NCBI GenBank assembly: GCA_902729315.2
Contig: LR746280.1
Coordinates: 974,501 to 1,038,500, forward strand
Direction: 5' to 3'
From: Spirodela intermedia
Taxonomy: Eukaryota > Streptophyta > Magnoliopsida > Alismatales > Araceae
Length of the DNA: 64,000 bases
Shown here one piece after another: positions 37,591 to 49,287 of this stretch. The notes below the pieces were generated by a model that worked only from the letters and a program-made list of their open reading frames with translations, did not search any database and had not been told where the DNA came from. Each line of letters begins with the position of its first letter. Positions within the stretch are counted from its first letter, which is position 1. Position numbers and translations under genes: made by a program.

Positions 37591-37632
37591 CTGCGCCAGG
37601 GTCATCGTTGAGAGAGAGAGAGAGAGAGAGAC
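37591..37632 (-). other. 42-bp malectin intron of pseudogene C
   Basis: Bounded by GT (37632-37631) and AG (37592-37591) at the same phase as the 75-bp intron in B and the 82-bp intron in A. About half of it is (CT)n. At 42 bp it is shorter than plant introns normally spliced; retention would add in-frame codons ending in a TGA. Confidence 0.7.
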
Positions 37633-38103
37633 CGGATGACGCTTCCCCATCCGTAGTTCTCCCGGTTTCCCAGCAGGAGAAGCGACTGCGACTGGTTCGC
37701 CATGGGGTACATGGAATAGAGGAGGGGCCGGAGCTCCAGCATCGACACGAAGGGCGTCCCGCCGCCGGTATCCACCAAGCAGACCTGTATACTCTCGGCG
37801 GGCGCGACGGCAATGATTTCCAGACGGTTGAACTGCCCGACCACGACGGTGCTAGCGAGATTAACGCCCACGTAGACGTCGAAGGTCGGGGCCGATCCAG
37901 GCCGTCGTAGTTCCCGTACAGGAAGTCGGCCCTTACTAGGTACTTACCGCCGCTCTCGACGGACCCCAGCGCGTAGCAGTTCCGAACCCCGTCGGGGAAA
38001 CTCCGGAGGTCGGCGTAGTACGTCCCTATGCCGGAGAGACCCTTCTGTTCACTCCGGTGTCTATGTAGGCCTCGTCCGGCGAGTACGAGATCTTAGTCAG
38101 CGC

Positions 38104-38408
38104 TATTAACGCATAGGTTTTCAACAACAACGCGTGCCTCATAGGCACTAGAACCGTCGCCCCAGCCAATCAAACATCGCCAACAATCAGGAAAGATTTA
38201 AACTCTCCAACGGCTAAAACTACGGTGGAGACGACGTCACGGGACCCCATCCAAGGGATCTATTTTGATCCTATATAAACCGCTTGTAATTCATCTATTT
38301 TACAAGAAAGAGGAAGATTTGCTTTCTCTTGTTTCTCTCTTTCTCTCTTCTCTCTGTTCTTCCCCCTCTTCCAGTTCCTTCCTAAACAGGAACGCTCTAT
38401 CTCTTTCA
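38104..38408 (+). repeat. 5' LTR of the copia element in pseudogene C
   Basis: 305 bp, TA...CA (TG in its partner). Contains a TATATAAA box near 38271-38279. Differs from the 3' LTR at roughly fifteen to twenty positions plus short indels. Confidence 0.95.
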
Positions 38409-38420
38409 TGGTATCAGAGC
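38409..38420 (+). other. Primer-binding site of the copia element
   Basis: TGGTATCAGAGC, complementary to the initiator methionine tRNA as in most plant copia elements, directly after the 5' LTR. Confidence 0.95.
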
Positions 38421-38510
38421 CTACAGGCGCTCAAGTGTGGATCTAATGGCATCTTCCCCCTCTTCTCAAATCGTGTCCACCATCACCATCGCATCGCTCC
38501 TTCGATTGTC

Positions 38511-41500
38511 ATGGCTGTGCCAACCAGTCTGGTGGTTCCTGTCCGATTGACTAGAGAAAATTTCTCGGTATGGAAGAACACGACCGTCCCTCTTCTTAAC
38601 GGCTACGATCTTCAAAAATACATCGATCAAGACCCGCCGGCTGCCACGATCGATGATCAACCGAATCCTGCCTATCAAGCCTGGTGGCGGAACGAACAGC
38701 AGGTGCTCGGCTTTATTAACTCCTCTCTCTCCGAAATAATTCTATCTAAACTAGGTCAAAAAACGACCACCAAGGAGCTCTGGACGGCCATTCAGAAAAC
38801 CTACTCCTCGTCCGATCGCTCCCGCATCATGGATCTTCAACGGCACCTCCACAACTTCGTCAAAGGCGATTCCTGCATCGAAGAATACATTCAAAGATTC
38901 AAACGGCTTGCCGAGGAGCTTGCTCTAGCTGGTAAACTTGTTGAAGAAATATCTCAGATTTGTGTTTTTTTAAGAGGCCTCCGTCCCTAATATAGCGCTT
39001 TTGATATTAGCATTAACGCTAATCTCAATCATCTTACCTTCGAGGATATCATCTCTAGTCTTCGATCCCATGAAGCCACAATAGCTTGTCACCAGCAGAT
39101 GGCTCCTTCGACACTCTCATCTACCGTGGCACCTTCAGCAAATCTTGCCCAAACTAATCAGACCGATAAATCTTGTCATCTGCAAAATTAGTCTCAATCC
39201 AACCGTGGATCCGGCAATAATCGTAGAAGACGAGGATGGGGGAACCAGAATTGGCAGCCACGCTGTCAACTCTGTTCTCAATTTGGCCATCAGGTGTTTC
39301 AATGTGGGGAACGGTTCAACCCTGCCTTTCAACCGCAATCTGAACACGCCTACAACCTACCTGTCCTGAATCTTCCACATATCATTCAGCCGCAAGCTTA
39401 CTTGACGACTCATCATAATCCACAACCGGCACCAGTCAACTGGTATCCCGATAGTGTTGCTACTCACCACATCACACCTAATCAAGGGGTCCTCCACTCC
39501 TATACTCCTTATCAAGGCCCCGATCAGCTGCAGATAAGTAATGGCTCAAGTATGGCTATTTCTTCTACTGGCACCGCTATAATTAAAACCCATTCTTTTC
39601 CCTTAAAATTAAATAATATATTGCATGTCCCTCACATTCGAAAACATCTACTTTTCGTTAAACAATTTACCATTGATAATGATGTTTTCATTGAATTTCA
39701 TGCTACCTACTGTCTTTTGAAGGACGAGAAAACCCACAAAGTCCTCCTCAAGGGAACAACTGAAGATGGACTTTATCTTCTTCAACTGCATGGTCAACCT
39801 TCAGTGTTCTTGGGGGCAAAGACAGACCTTGCTACATGGCACAACCGACTGAAATCATGGACTTCCCTTATTTCGCATACCCAAAAATAATTTCGAATTT
39901 TGTCATGCTTGTAATGTTTCGAAATCACATAAACTTCCTTTTCAGACCTCTTCTCATATTTCTATTAAACCACTTGAATCAATACATTCCAACCTCTGGG
40001 GTCCTTCACCCATTACTTCTCTTTTTCATTTCTCTTATTACGTAATTTTTTTTGATGATTATAGCAAATTCATGTGGCTTTATCCTCTCAAAAATAAAAG
40101 TGATGTGTTTCAAATCTTTATCAAATTTCAAGCAAAGGTAAAACGACTTTCTTCTAGTAAATCCTTCTGTTTCAATCAGATTGGGGTGGTGAGTTTCAGG
40201 CATTGACCAAGCATTTTTAGGATCGAGGCATTCACCATCGCATCTCTTGTCCTCATACACCCTAACAAAATGGGACTACCAAATGCAAACATAGACACCT
40301 TGTAGAGACAGCCTTATCTCTTCTCAAACAAGCCTCTATGTCCCAAGAATATTGGGATGAAGTTGTGTATACAGCTACCTATCTTATTAATCAAATGCCT
40401 ACCCCCATTCTAAAATTTAAGAGTCCTTTTAAAGTTCTTTACAAAGTTATACCTGACTATCAAACACTCAAAACCTTCGGATGCCTCTATTATCTGTACA
40501 CTAGATCTTTTGCACAACATAAATTAGAAGATAGCTCCGAATCTCATTTATTTTTAGGATATATAGCTCACATCACCACGATTATAGATGTAAGTCTCTT
40601 GCTCCCGGAAAATTTTATACATCTCATCATGTATTATTCTGAGTGCATATTCCCTCACTTCACACCACATCTAGTCAAACCCAACTCGTCTTCTACCGAT
40701 AGAGGAATCCTCAGTTTCCATCCTAACTATGTATCAATTCCTATCCTTCCCTCCTCACCCCCCGCTTCTACCCCTTCTTCAACTTTTTCCCCTTCACACC
40801 AAATAACAGCCACCACCACTTCATTGTCCTCCACTAAAATTACTCTCATTTCTGATTCTCTTGCTCACTTAACTAACTCAACCCCTCACTCACCTGATAG
40901 TGACAATTCAGATCCAACATCTTCTTCCTCAACTCCATCAGCTAAATTTAGGCGTATCAGTCATCTCTATAGGGATACCACAGCAGTCCTTCTAACGTCC
41001 TCTTATTTAGCAACCTTGTCAACTAAATATCCGTTACCCCAATGCTACCATCTTACTCTTTCTCACAAGGAACCCGAAAATTTTTCCACTTCCTCCAAAC
41101 ATCCCCTATGGAGACAAGCTATGCAATTGGAGTTTGAGGCTCTCCAAAAAAATCAAACTTGGACCTTAATCCCACGGCCTCCTAACACACATATAATTGG
41201 GTGTTAATGGGTCTACTGGTTAAAACTTAAATCTCATGAGTCCATAGTCTGGTATAAAGCCCGATTAGTGGCAAAAGAATTTTCTCAACAAGAAGGGTTC
41301 AATTATTTCGATAGTTTCTCACCTGTCATCAAAATGACAACTGTAAGGCTCCTTCTATCCATAGCTATTAGTCAACGATGGCACATCCATCAATTGGATG
41401 TCTCCAACACCTTCCTTCATGGAGATCTCAGTAAGAGTATCATCATGGAGCAACCAGAGGGATACAAAAACTCCAATTTCCCTAATCATGTTTGCAAACT

Positions 41501-41621
41501 TCATAAATCTATCTATGGATTAAAACAATCCCTTAGAGCATGGTTTTCCAAATTATCCTCTTATCTCTCTCAGTTTTATCGGATCCAAAACAGATACCTC
41601 CTTATTTTTTTTCATAAATGA
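38511..41621 (+). pseudogene. Gag-pol remnant of the copia element (gag to reverse transcriptase)
   Basis: Once a single polyprotein frame, now broken by at least four stops and one frameshift. The longest open pieces are gag 38511-38990, zinc knuckle and protease 39294-39890, integrase C-terminal part and linker 40338-41207, and reverse transcriptase 41268-41621. The gag N-terminus with 'NFSVWK' followed by 'LLNGYDL' is typical of copia gag. Confidence 0.9.
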
Positions 41622-42595
41622 ACTATTATTTATTCTAATTTATGTTGATAATCTACTAATCATTGGATCAAATTTTCATTTTATTAATTTTGTTGTTTCA
41701 TCACTGAATAACAAATTTGCCATTAAGGATCTTGGGCATACTCACTTTTTTCCTTGGAATAGAATTACTTCATGTTTCCACAGGTTATCTTCTCTCGCAA
41801 TCCAAATATCTAGCTACAATCCTTCAACGGGCACGCCTGGATCAGTACAAATTATTGTCAACTCCATGATCAACCTCCATAACCGAGTTTCCCAACAACA
41901 CTTTACTTCCTGATCCCAAGACTTATAGAAGTATCTTCGGTGGTCTACAATACCTCACAATAGCACGTCTGGATATCTTATTATGTGAATTGGGCATATC
42001 AAAAGATGCACAACCCCTCTCATGAAGATTAGCAAACCCTCAAGCATCTTCTTCACTATCTAAAGGGCTCAATTACTTTGGGCCTTCATCTCTCTCATGA
42101 CTCCCCTCTTCAGTTCACAGCCTACAGCAATGCAAATTGGGCCTCTTCTAAGAATGATCGCCGATCCACTGGTGGTTATCTTGTTTATCTTGGAAGAAAC
42201 TTGATCTCCTAGTCGTCGAAGAAACATTCTATCGTCTCGAGATCAAGTACAGAGGCTGAGTATAAAGCTCTAGCAAACATGGCTGCTGAGTTTATCTAGC
42301 TAAATTCTCTTCTTAATGAAATTCAGATCAAGCCACAAGGCACTCCAATTCTCTACTGCGACAATCTAGGAGCTACATATTTATCTGTTAATCCCGTCTT
42401 CCACGCTAGAACGAAACACATTGAGATCAATTTTCACTTCATTTGTGAAAGGGTCACCGCCAAACAACTGTAAATCAGATTTCTTCCCAGCACTCATCAG
42501 CTCGTTGACATCCTAGCAAAGCCTCTCCTCAAAAGTCATTTTCAATGGCTAAGAAACAAGCTAAATCTCGTTCCGAGCGTTAGCTTGCGGGGAAC

Positions 42596-42887
42596 TGTTA
42601 ACGCATAAGGTTTTCAACAACAACGTGTGCCCTCATAGACACCATAATCGTCACCCCAGCCAATCAAACATCGCCAACAATCAGGAAAGAACTCTCCAAC
42701 GGCTAAAACTACAGTGGAGACGACGTCACGGAACCCCATCCAACGGATCTATTTTGATCCTATATAAATCGCTTGTATTCATCTATTTTATAAGAAAGAG
42801 GAAGATTTGCTTTCTCTTGTTTCTCTCTTCCTCTGTTCTTCCCGCTCTTCCAGTTCCTTCCTAAACAGGAACGCTCCATCTCTTTCA
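42596..42887 (+). repeat. 3' LTR of the copia element in pseudogene C
   Basis: 292 bp, starts TGTTAACGC and ends TTTCA, preceded by a short purine tract 'gcgggga'. Followed by the AGCGC target copy. Confidence 0.95.
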
Positions 42888-43235
42888 AGCGCTTCCGTGT
42901 AATTAGAGTCACCGCCGAGGCCGCAATCGATGCTGTTGAACCCTGCGTTGGGGAAACCATAACCTTCCGTCATTCCCGTTCCACCTGGAGAGGCGGTGGC
43001 GGGGAGAAAGAGTAAGGGAGTACCAATCTGGGGCAGGCTCTGTGCGGAGGCCGCCATCGCCAGGACGCCCAGCAGCAGAACACGCCACCCTGTTGCCGCC
43101 ATCGTCAGCGTTCTCTCCAACCCCGGTTCTGTGGGCTCTGTTGGAGCTGGCGCAAATCGTAAATTTCCCCTTCCCTCTGCCAAGTGGACGACGGCAGTCG
43201 CCCAATTCTATACTTTCAGCGCAGCCGTTCACAGC

Positions 43236-43241
43236 TTTATA
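43236..43241 (-). promoter_or_regulatory. Possible TATA box of pseudogene C
   Basis: TATAAA on the minus strand about 135 bp before the former start codon (43102). Motif match only. Confidence 0.35.
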
Positions 43242-43404
43242 CTTCCCTCTGCCAAATGTATTATTGTGTACGTCGCATTCAATCTGGGCAAATGCATTAA
43301 GTCGTCTGTTCCTAGCGTTCAAGAGACAGCTCATAGTGAAAAGGACTACACCCCTCACAAGAAAGCTGCTCAACGGAATTACACAAGGCCGTTGAGCATA
43401 TGGC

Positions 43405-44066
43405 TGTTGGTACATAACAAAATTAACTAACAACCCTAAAAGAACTCTATATAAACACTCATCTTACATCACTGTAACATTTTTAAGCTTTCTACATCAA
43501 TAATAGAATCATATATTTTACTCTTGTTCTCTTCTATTCTTATTCTCTTCTTCTTCTTGCGCGTCTTGTTTCTTCACATGGTATCAAAGCAACAAAGTGC
43601 TCATTAATCTATGCTTTCGGAATACATGACAGCTGAAACAAGAATGGCTTCCTCCTCTTCTTCTATGCGAAATGCAACATCATCAGTAATGCCGCCCACT
43701 GCAATCCCATCTGCTGTAAGGCCTCTATTATCAGTAAAGTTCTCAAATGAGAATTATCTTTTATGGAAAATAAAACTTGTCACCCTTCTCAAAAGCCAAG
43801 GGCGTCTTCATATCATTGATGGCTCAACTAAGCCACCATCTCCTACCATCAAGAATGGAAACATAGATTTTGAGAGTAATCCAGACTTCATTAAATGCGA
43901 ATGCCATGATCAGTCTATTTTCCCTGATCCTATCTTCCATCAAAGAAATCATTTATTTGATTATTATCAGATATCATACATAAAAAGATACTTGGGATGT
44001 ATGAGCTAATAAGTTCACATCTAAAACAAGATCCCACATCCTTCAACTACACATATAGTTATATGA
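43405..44066 (+). mobile_element. Truncated Ty1-copia element: 5' LTR, primer site and start of gag
   Basis: Probable LTR 43405-43578 (starts TGTTGGTAC, ends TTCACA, with a TATATAAA box near 43449), then TGGTATCAAAGC (43579-43590), the initiator-tRNA primer site with one change. A gag frame opens at 43611 or 43626 and contains 'SVKFSNENYLLWK', the usual copia gag N-terminus, to a stop at 44007-44009. The remainder is missing where the next LTR begins at 44067. It lies upstream of pseudogene C. Confidence 0.75.
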
Positions 44067-45564
44067 TGATAAAACTTTATTATCATGAGTTAATAATTAA
44101 TTAGTAATACATTTTATATATTAACTCATGATAAATAAATTTATATTTATGTTAAATTATGAAGAATAATTTTAGCTAGTTAATGTGAACTTTTAGTTAA
44201 TTATGTAATTTTGATAATCATGTATTTTGAATTAAATAAAGATAAATAAATAAAATAAAAATATATAAAAAGATGAGGACCCGTCGACTAGTCAGGCATG
44301 GAAATTGGTCAGAAGCATAGTCAAGCGAAATTACAAGAGGGAGCTCAAATAGTATCAAGAGGGCATGTGTGCATCACTCTCCTTCTATATCACTAGTGGT
44401 CAAACATCTGAAAATAGTCAATGTGGTATTAAATCTAGGCCACCATTTGTCATCACTTATTTTTAATATTTATATATTATAATACCCCTAAATGATAAGA
44501 AGTAGATACCATTATGATGTCACTAGAAAATGGTATTCACGTACTTATGTCACTCTCTCTCATACAAACAAGCAAACGAGAAGTATATTTGCATATTTTT
44601 ATCTAATTAAAAATCATGATTTTTATGTAGAGTGTGAGTCAATGATTAAATCGCTAAAATCACTTTATCATTAGTGAAAATGCCGTCAACGTGATTCGTG
44701 AAGTCTTGTTACCAATTGTCGAATAATTATATATAAAAAGCTCACAAATGTATTAAGTAAATTATCTCTAATTAATAAATAAACCAACTATTGTTAGGAA
44801 GAGGATGATCCACTAGAAGACTAGTTGCCACCTCTTGAAAGCATAACAGATATAATGAAGAGCCTCTTCTTACTACGTAGACTCGAAAATGTGATAGTCA
44901 ACAAAGACTATTTATCAACCAACCTCACTGATTTGTTGACTTCGTAACAAGATCTAAAGATTATTTAGGTTGTCTATGTCTAAAGAGAACCTTTTAGGCC
45001 TTGACATCGCACAATAACCTTCCAAACGTACAAAATTTTGACGATTGTTGCTGTGAAGTTGTGATTGTCTTTCATATTTTAAATTTAATTTTACTTAATT
45101 TAGTGCTAGTTTATGTGATTTCAAATTTTAATTTTTTTTCATTTAATTATGATTTTTTTGGCTTTTATAGATCTTAATTTGATCAATTAAATTATTTGTA
45201 ATCATTACGTAAGAATGTGGGTGAAAATTTATTTCTATCTTAATTGTGTTCATTAGGGTGCTGATGTCATCTTGGCGTATGCACCCAAATATTTTTTTTC
45301 ATAAATTTTTAAATATATTTAATATTTATCATTTAATCTAAAACTCATACAAAATCATATTCTTTGAGAAAAATTTAAAATATTACTTTATATTATCTTA
45401 CATCTCTCTAATTGATTTCGAAATTTTCTATTATTTTTATTTTTTTTAATGAATTATAATTGATTATTTTTTCTACAATATTTCTAAAAATCAATAAATT
45501 ACTATTTTCTAATTTAATAAATTTAAATTTACATGATTTATTATACAATGATTATGTCACGTCA
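44067..45564 (+). mobile_element. Gypsy (Tat/Athila-like) 5' LTR, AT-decayed
   Basis: 1.5 kb, TGATAA...GTCA, same family as 10112-11723 and 54581-56222 but shifted strongly toward A and T (C to T and G to A). The 14-bp inverted repeat near its start is still perfect (44080-44093 and 44121-44134). Directly after it, 'tttgacactattgtctgaga' can be aligned to the tRNA-Asp primer site used by Tat/Athila elements, mainly by transitions. This is inference, but it supports an LTR with internal sequence rather than a solo LTR. Confidence 0.7.
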
Positions 45565-45699
45565 AAATTTGACACTATTGTCTGAGATGTATTACATAAT
45601 ATTTGGTAGTTTTTATTTTTCTCTTAGAGTATAAAAAAATAATTTAATTCTTTTCTTGTAGAAAAAAAAGAAAAAAAGAACAAAGAATAGCAAGGCAAG

Positions 45700-46794
45700 G
45701 ATTAGATTTGCCTAAAGGAAGGTAACATTTATTAAAAAAATTCTTTTAATTTTTAGATTTTTATGTATGGTGTATGATGTTTACATCTAGGGTTAGAGAA
45801 TCCTTCCACTATTTTGTCAAAAATCAAAAATTCGAAAGAAAGATCAATTTTGATAGATCCTAAGTGTAATACAAGTCAAACTGAGAATAATTCCATACAC
45901 ATGAAAAATTATTATATCCTTGATTCATATCAACAACCATCTAATATTAGAGTCCCATTAGCACCCACAATTAAATTCAAAATAAATTCAGAAAATTTTC
46001 AAATGCTCCCTAATTTCATGAACTTCCTTTAGAGAAATCTCATTAGTATTTAAAAAAATTCATATAGACTGTGATTTAGTTAATCTCTTTCAAGTTATAT
46101 TAAAAATTATTAAGATAAAATTATTTCTATATACACTTAGAAATAAGGGTAGTTATTGACTATTTATATTAGATCAAGAATTAACTAATTGTAAAGACAT
46201 AATAGATATTTCTTCAAAAAAATTATCTCCTAGGAAAAACTCAAAACATGAGAAAATAAATATGAAGTTTTGCTCAAAGGCCAAGAGAAACTTTACATGA
46301 GGCATGAAAAAATTTAAAGATTTATTAAGAAAGTGCCTTCATCATGCTATACTCAAGTGGCGCTCAATATATTTTTTTATGATGAATTATTAAAATAATA
46401 TATAAATATGATTGATTCTATATGTAGATGAACTTTTATGGAGAAAACTTGTGATGAAATTTATAGTATTTATTAGAATTTAAGTGAAAATTTCAAAAGA
46501 TTAAGCTTCTTTTGAGTTATATGACAAGGATAAGAAGAGATGAATTTATGAATTGTATTATCAAAGATTATTCTAATTTAAGAAAAGAGGTAAATCATAT
46601 TAATCAAAGATTGGAAAAACTTGATTTACTTGTTGAGAATATTAGAAAGACTCATAACCATTAATTTAATTTAAAAAATAGCTGTCCTATGTGTGTTGAA
46701 AATAATCAATCTGAATTTTAATGTCCCATGTTAGATCAATCATTTAAACTTAGGCAAGAGCAAATATAAGTAGCCCACAGTTTTAATAAAAATA
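45700..46794 (+). pseudogene. Gag-like relic of a Tat/Athila-type gypsy element
   Basis: An open piece (45814-46032) is followed by broken frames. Near 46400-46480 a block resembles the 'GTLM..T..EAY' segment of Athila/Tat gag. At 46560-46640 lies a stretch with coiled-coil character, and 'CPMCVENNQSEF' plus a second 'CP' near 46685-46730 resembles the zinc knuckle. The match is weak and many stops interrupt it. No pol was found before the inverted LTR piece. Confidence 0.45.
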
Positions 46795-47473
46795 GATAAT
46801 ATTTTTCATCCTTAGGTCCATACAACAAGAAGAGATCCTTCATCACATATGATATGTTCTTAGGAGATGGTGACTCGTCTCATGATAGATCGTCTTCTTC
46901 TTCATGACCACTTATTTGTTGATCATATTGAAGATAATTTAGTCAATAGATTCATGATATTTTTATCCAGAATCATTTAGTAATGTTAGTAACAATATTT
47001 TATGAATCATGTTGATAAGGTTTTTATCAATGATTGAATAATTTTAACGTCTTAATTATTGATATTTAATATGTAAGAAAATTATGATTTAATTAGATAA
47101 AAATATGAGTTTTAACTCTAATAGGATTTGAACCTTCATTAGTGATCTACTTGCATGAAAGAGAGTGAAATAAGTACACAAATACTTTTATACAATGACA
47201 TCTTAGGGGTATCTCCTTCTCATAAATAAATCATATTTTAAGGATTGAAATTATTGAAAACCTTATGGGAAGCTGCGACTACTAATTTAGTCCCACATCA
47301 GTTATTTTTCGAGGTTTGAGATGAATATATAGTAATACTAGATCTGGTGATCAATATGTCCCTTTCTCACATGTGTACAACTACTCTTTGCCCCACGCTT
47401 AGTTGGCAACAATGATGTGAAAGGAGAGTGACATACATGTGTCCCCTACTAGTTCTTTAGCTGCTCAAGCCCC
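46795..47473 (-). mobile_element. Inverted fragment of the same gypsy LTR family
   Basis: The reverse complement matches the middle of the 10112-11723 LTR: 'tagtcccacatcag', 'gaatatatagtaatact' and 'gattagataaaaatatgag' have clear counterparts, with the same C to T drift as 44067-45564. It is truncated on both sides. Its right edge is the breakpoint where segmental copy 2 starts. Confidence 0.8.
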
Positions 47474-49287
47474 CAACTCGATCTCCTCCACCACTGCAGC
47501 ACACTAACTAGGGTGATTCAATGCTTGAGAAATAATCTTGGGAATTGAAACAGAGGATTGGCTAGAAAGAGAGGCATGATATGATGTGGTGAGATGAGAA
47601 TACGATACAAAGTTGAAAATAAGTTGTTTGGTACATGAATGAGATACCTTCCATAGGGCAATTAGAAGGTCAAGGTATGATGGCAAGGATGATGCAGGTG
47701 GGGGTAGTGGTGTTGGTTATATAGGGGAAGATACAGGTAAGGAAACATTTGATGGAAAAGGATTAGTAATTGGGGTGAGTGTGGATGATGAAAGAGAAAC
47801 TTGTGGCACATGAAGAGAAGAAGAAAGAGACTCAAAAAATACCAACAAGATAGGCCCAAAGTCACATAAAGAGAGAGAAGTAGTCACAAACGATTTAAAA
47901 AAAGAAGACCCTTTAAAGAAGGTAACATCTGGAGACAAATGATGATGAGTCAAAGGACAATAATAATGGTACCCTTTCTAAAGACATGAGTAATTGAGAA
48001 AAATATACTTCATAGACTTAAGTGCAAGCTGATCTAGATTCGGTCCAAGCTAATGAACAAAGCACGAACAACCAAGTATGTGTGGAGGTGACTAAAAGAG
48101 AGGGTGATTAGAATAGAGGATATAAAATAGAATATGATGGTAAAAGAAGAAGATGACATCTAGTTAATAAGATAGATAATAGTGAGGACGACATCCCCCC
48201 AAAATTGTAGAGGCACATTGGTGGTGGTGAGAAGGGTGTGAGCAATCTCAATAGTATGACAAAATTTGCATTCAGCAATACCATTTTATTGAGGAGTATG
48301 TGGGCAAAATGAGTGGTAGAGAATGCTATGTTGTTAGAATAAGGTGGTCATGGATATATACTAAAATACTCATTCACATTGTTCAAGAGAAATATACAAA
48401 TGGTGGTTCACATTGTGTACAAACTTCCACACAAAAAGCTATAAGGATGAGAAATAGTTTAGGCTAGTCTTTTGTAAGATACACTCAAGATGTAAAATAA
48501 TTATCAACAAAAACTATAAAATATCTATAACCAAGTTGTGTAGATATACGACTAGAATCTCAAATGTTAGAATGAACAAGTTCAAAAGGATATGTAACTC
48601 TAGGACACAAATGGGAAGGAAAGACTATTCTAATATACTTTCTAAATTGACAACAAGAATACTCGAGCATAGACAAACTCAATAAACCAATAAACAAATA
48701 CTTGAGTTTTGAAAGAAAGGTAAACCCAAGCTAATTGAGAATTCCTAAGGGGAAGACAAGACAAGGGCAAAGAATTCCTAACGCCAAAAATCAAAGTCCT
48801 TGATCCATCAGTTTAGGTGAGTAAAGAATGAGAAAGATTCAAATGGTAAAAGGTGAAATGAGAATACATATAAGAGATATGATGGGTGACACCTGATTGT
48901 TGAGACATGCTAGTAGATATAGATGTTGGAGCAGTATATGGTTGAGCAGTAGATGGCTAAGACAAAGTCGGAGTAATAAAGGAATAGGCCCAAGATGGTG
49001 TAGAGTCAAATATGCAACTAGAATTGCAAATGTGCTGAAATTAATATTGAGTCATACATTTCTAGAGAACTTGATGTACCTCCTCAGTCAAGACAAAACC
49101 GGGGGTGGGGGGCTGGATGGGAGCTAATGATTGAGTCAGTGGATGTACAATGGTCTCATAAAATGATACCATGAGGAGAGAGAAATCATATTTTGAAAAA
49201 GAAAAGAGAGCAAAAGCCCTATACATATAGGTGTGGGTAGAAAGAGAAAGTAGGTCAGGCCCATAAACATATAGATATATCTTTATA
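47474..49287 (-). mobile_element. Ty1-copia element, second copy, left half missing
   Basis: Duplicate of 1613-3436. It keeps the integrase-like region and the 5' LTR (49172-49287) with ATATT (49288-49292) beside it. The distal pol, 3' LTR and left target copy are lost at the breakpoint. Confidence 0.85.

Larger units (their letters stand above)
38104..42887 (+). mobile_element. Ty1-copia retrotransposon, structurally complete, coding-dead
   Basis: LTRs at 38104-38408 (305 bp) and 42596-42887 (292 bp) and a perfect 5-bp target duplication AGCGC (38099-38103 and 42888-42892). The primer site TGGTATCAGAGC follows the left LTR directly. Gag starts at 38511 and has nonsense codons at 38988-38990 and 39189-39191 before a CX2CX4HX4C zinc knuckle (39264-39305). 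Order is gag, protease (about 39440; Asp-Ser-Val for the usual Asp-Ser/Thr-Gly), integrase (about 39840-40560, with a shift near 39870 and a TAG at 40218-40220), reverse transcriptase (about 41090-41690; Tyr-Val-Asp-Asn at 41641-41652) and RNase H (about 42090-42530). This gene order is diagnostic of copia. Several catalytic residues are lost, so it cannot move by itself. It interrupts malectin exon 2 of pseudogene C. Confidence 0.95.
33149..43102 (-). pseudogene. Pseudogene C: malectin-like LRR receptor kinase split by a copia element
   Basis: Same 13-exon plan as gene B. Exon 1 (43102-43024, 79 nt as in B) encodes a signal peptide 'MAATGWRVLLLGVLAMAASA'. Exon 2 starts at 42942, is cut by the copia element and resumes at 38103-37633. 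Exon 3 is 37590-37112, exon 4 36928-36792, LRR exons lie at 36695-36624, about 36062-35990 and 35917-35834, the transmembrane exon at about 34910-34732, and kinase exons from about 34610 to the TAA at 33149. Damage: frameshifts in exon 2 downstream of the insertion and in exon 4 and the second LRR; TAA in the first kinase exon (where 'SAQGAKEF' is expected, about 34420); DFG changed to Asp-Phe-Glu (about 33754); TAA for a Tyr codon near 33380. The P-loop 'GRGGFGSVYLG' is still readable. Confidence 0.85.

Noticed and set aside
37371-37910. Plus-strand 179-codon open frame
   Set aside because: Complement of the GC-rich malectin exons of C; no independent support.
38265-38510. Extending copia gag upstream to 38265
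   Set aside because: That part lies in the LTR and primer-binding site. The first Met followed by copia gag sequence is at 38511.
42788-43183. 131-codon minus-strand frame as one protein
   Set aside because: It reads through the first intron of C and into the copia LTR. Only the signal peptide exon and the start of exon 2 are real.
44067-45564. Calling this a solo LTR like 10112 and 54581
   Set aside because: Degraded primer-site-like sequence and gag-like sequence follow it directly, so it is more likely the 5' LTR of a broken element.
46840-46900. Serine/aspartate-rich end of the gag relic
   Set aside because: On comparison this stretch is the complement of the LTR centre, not gag.
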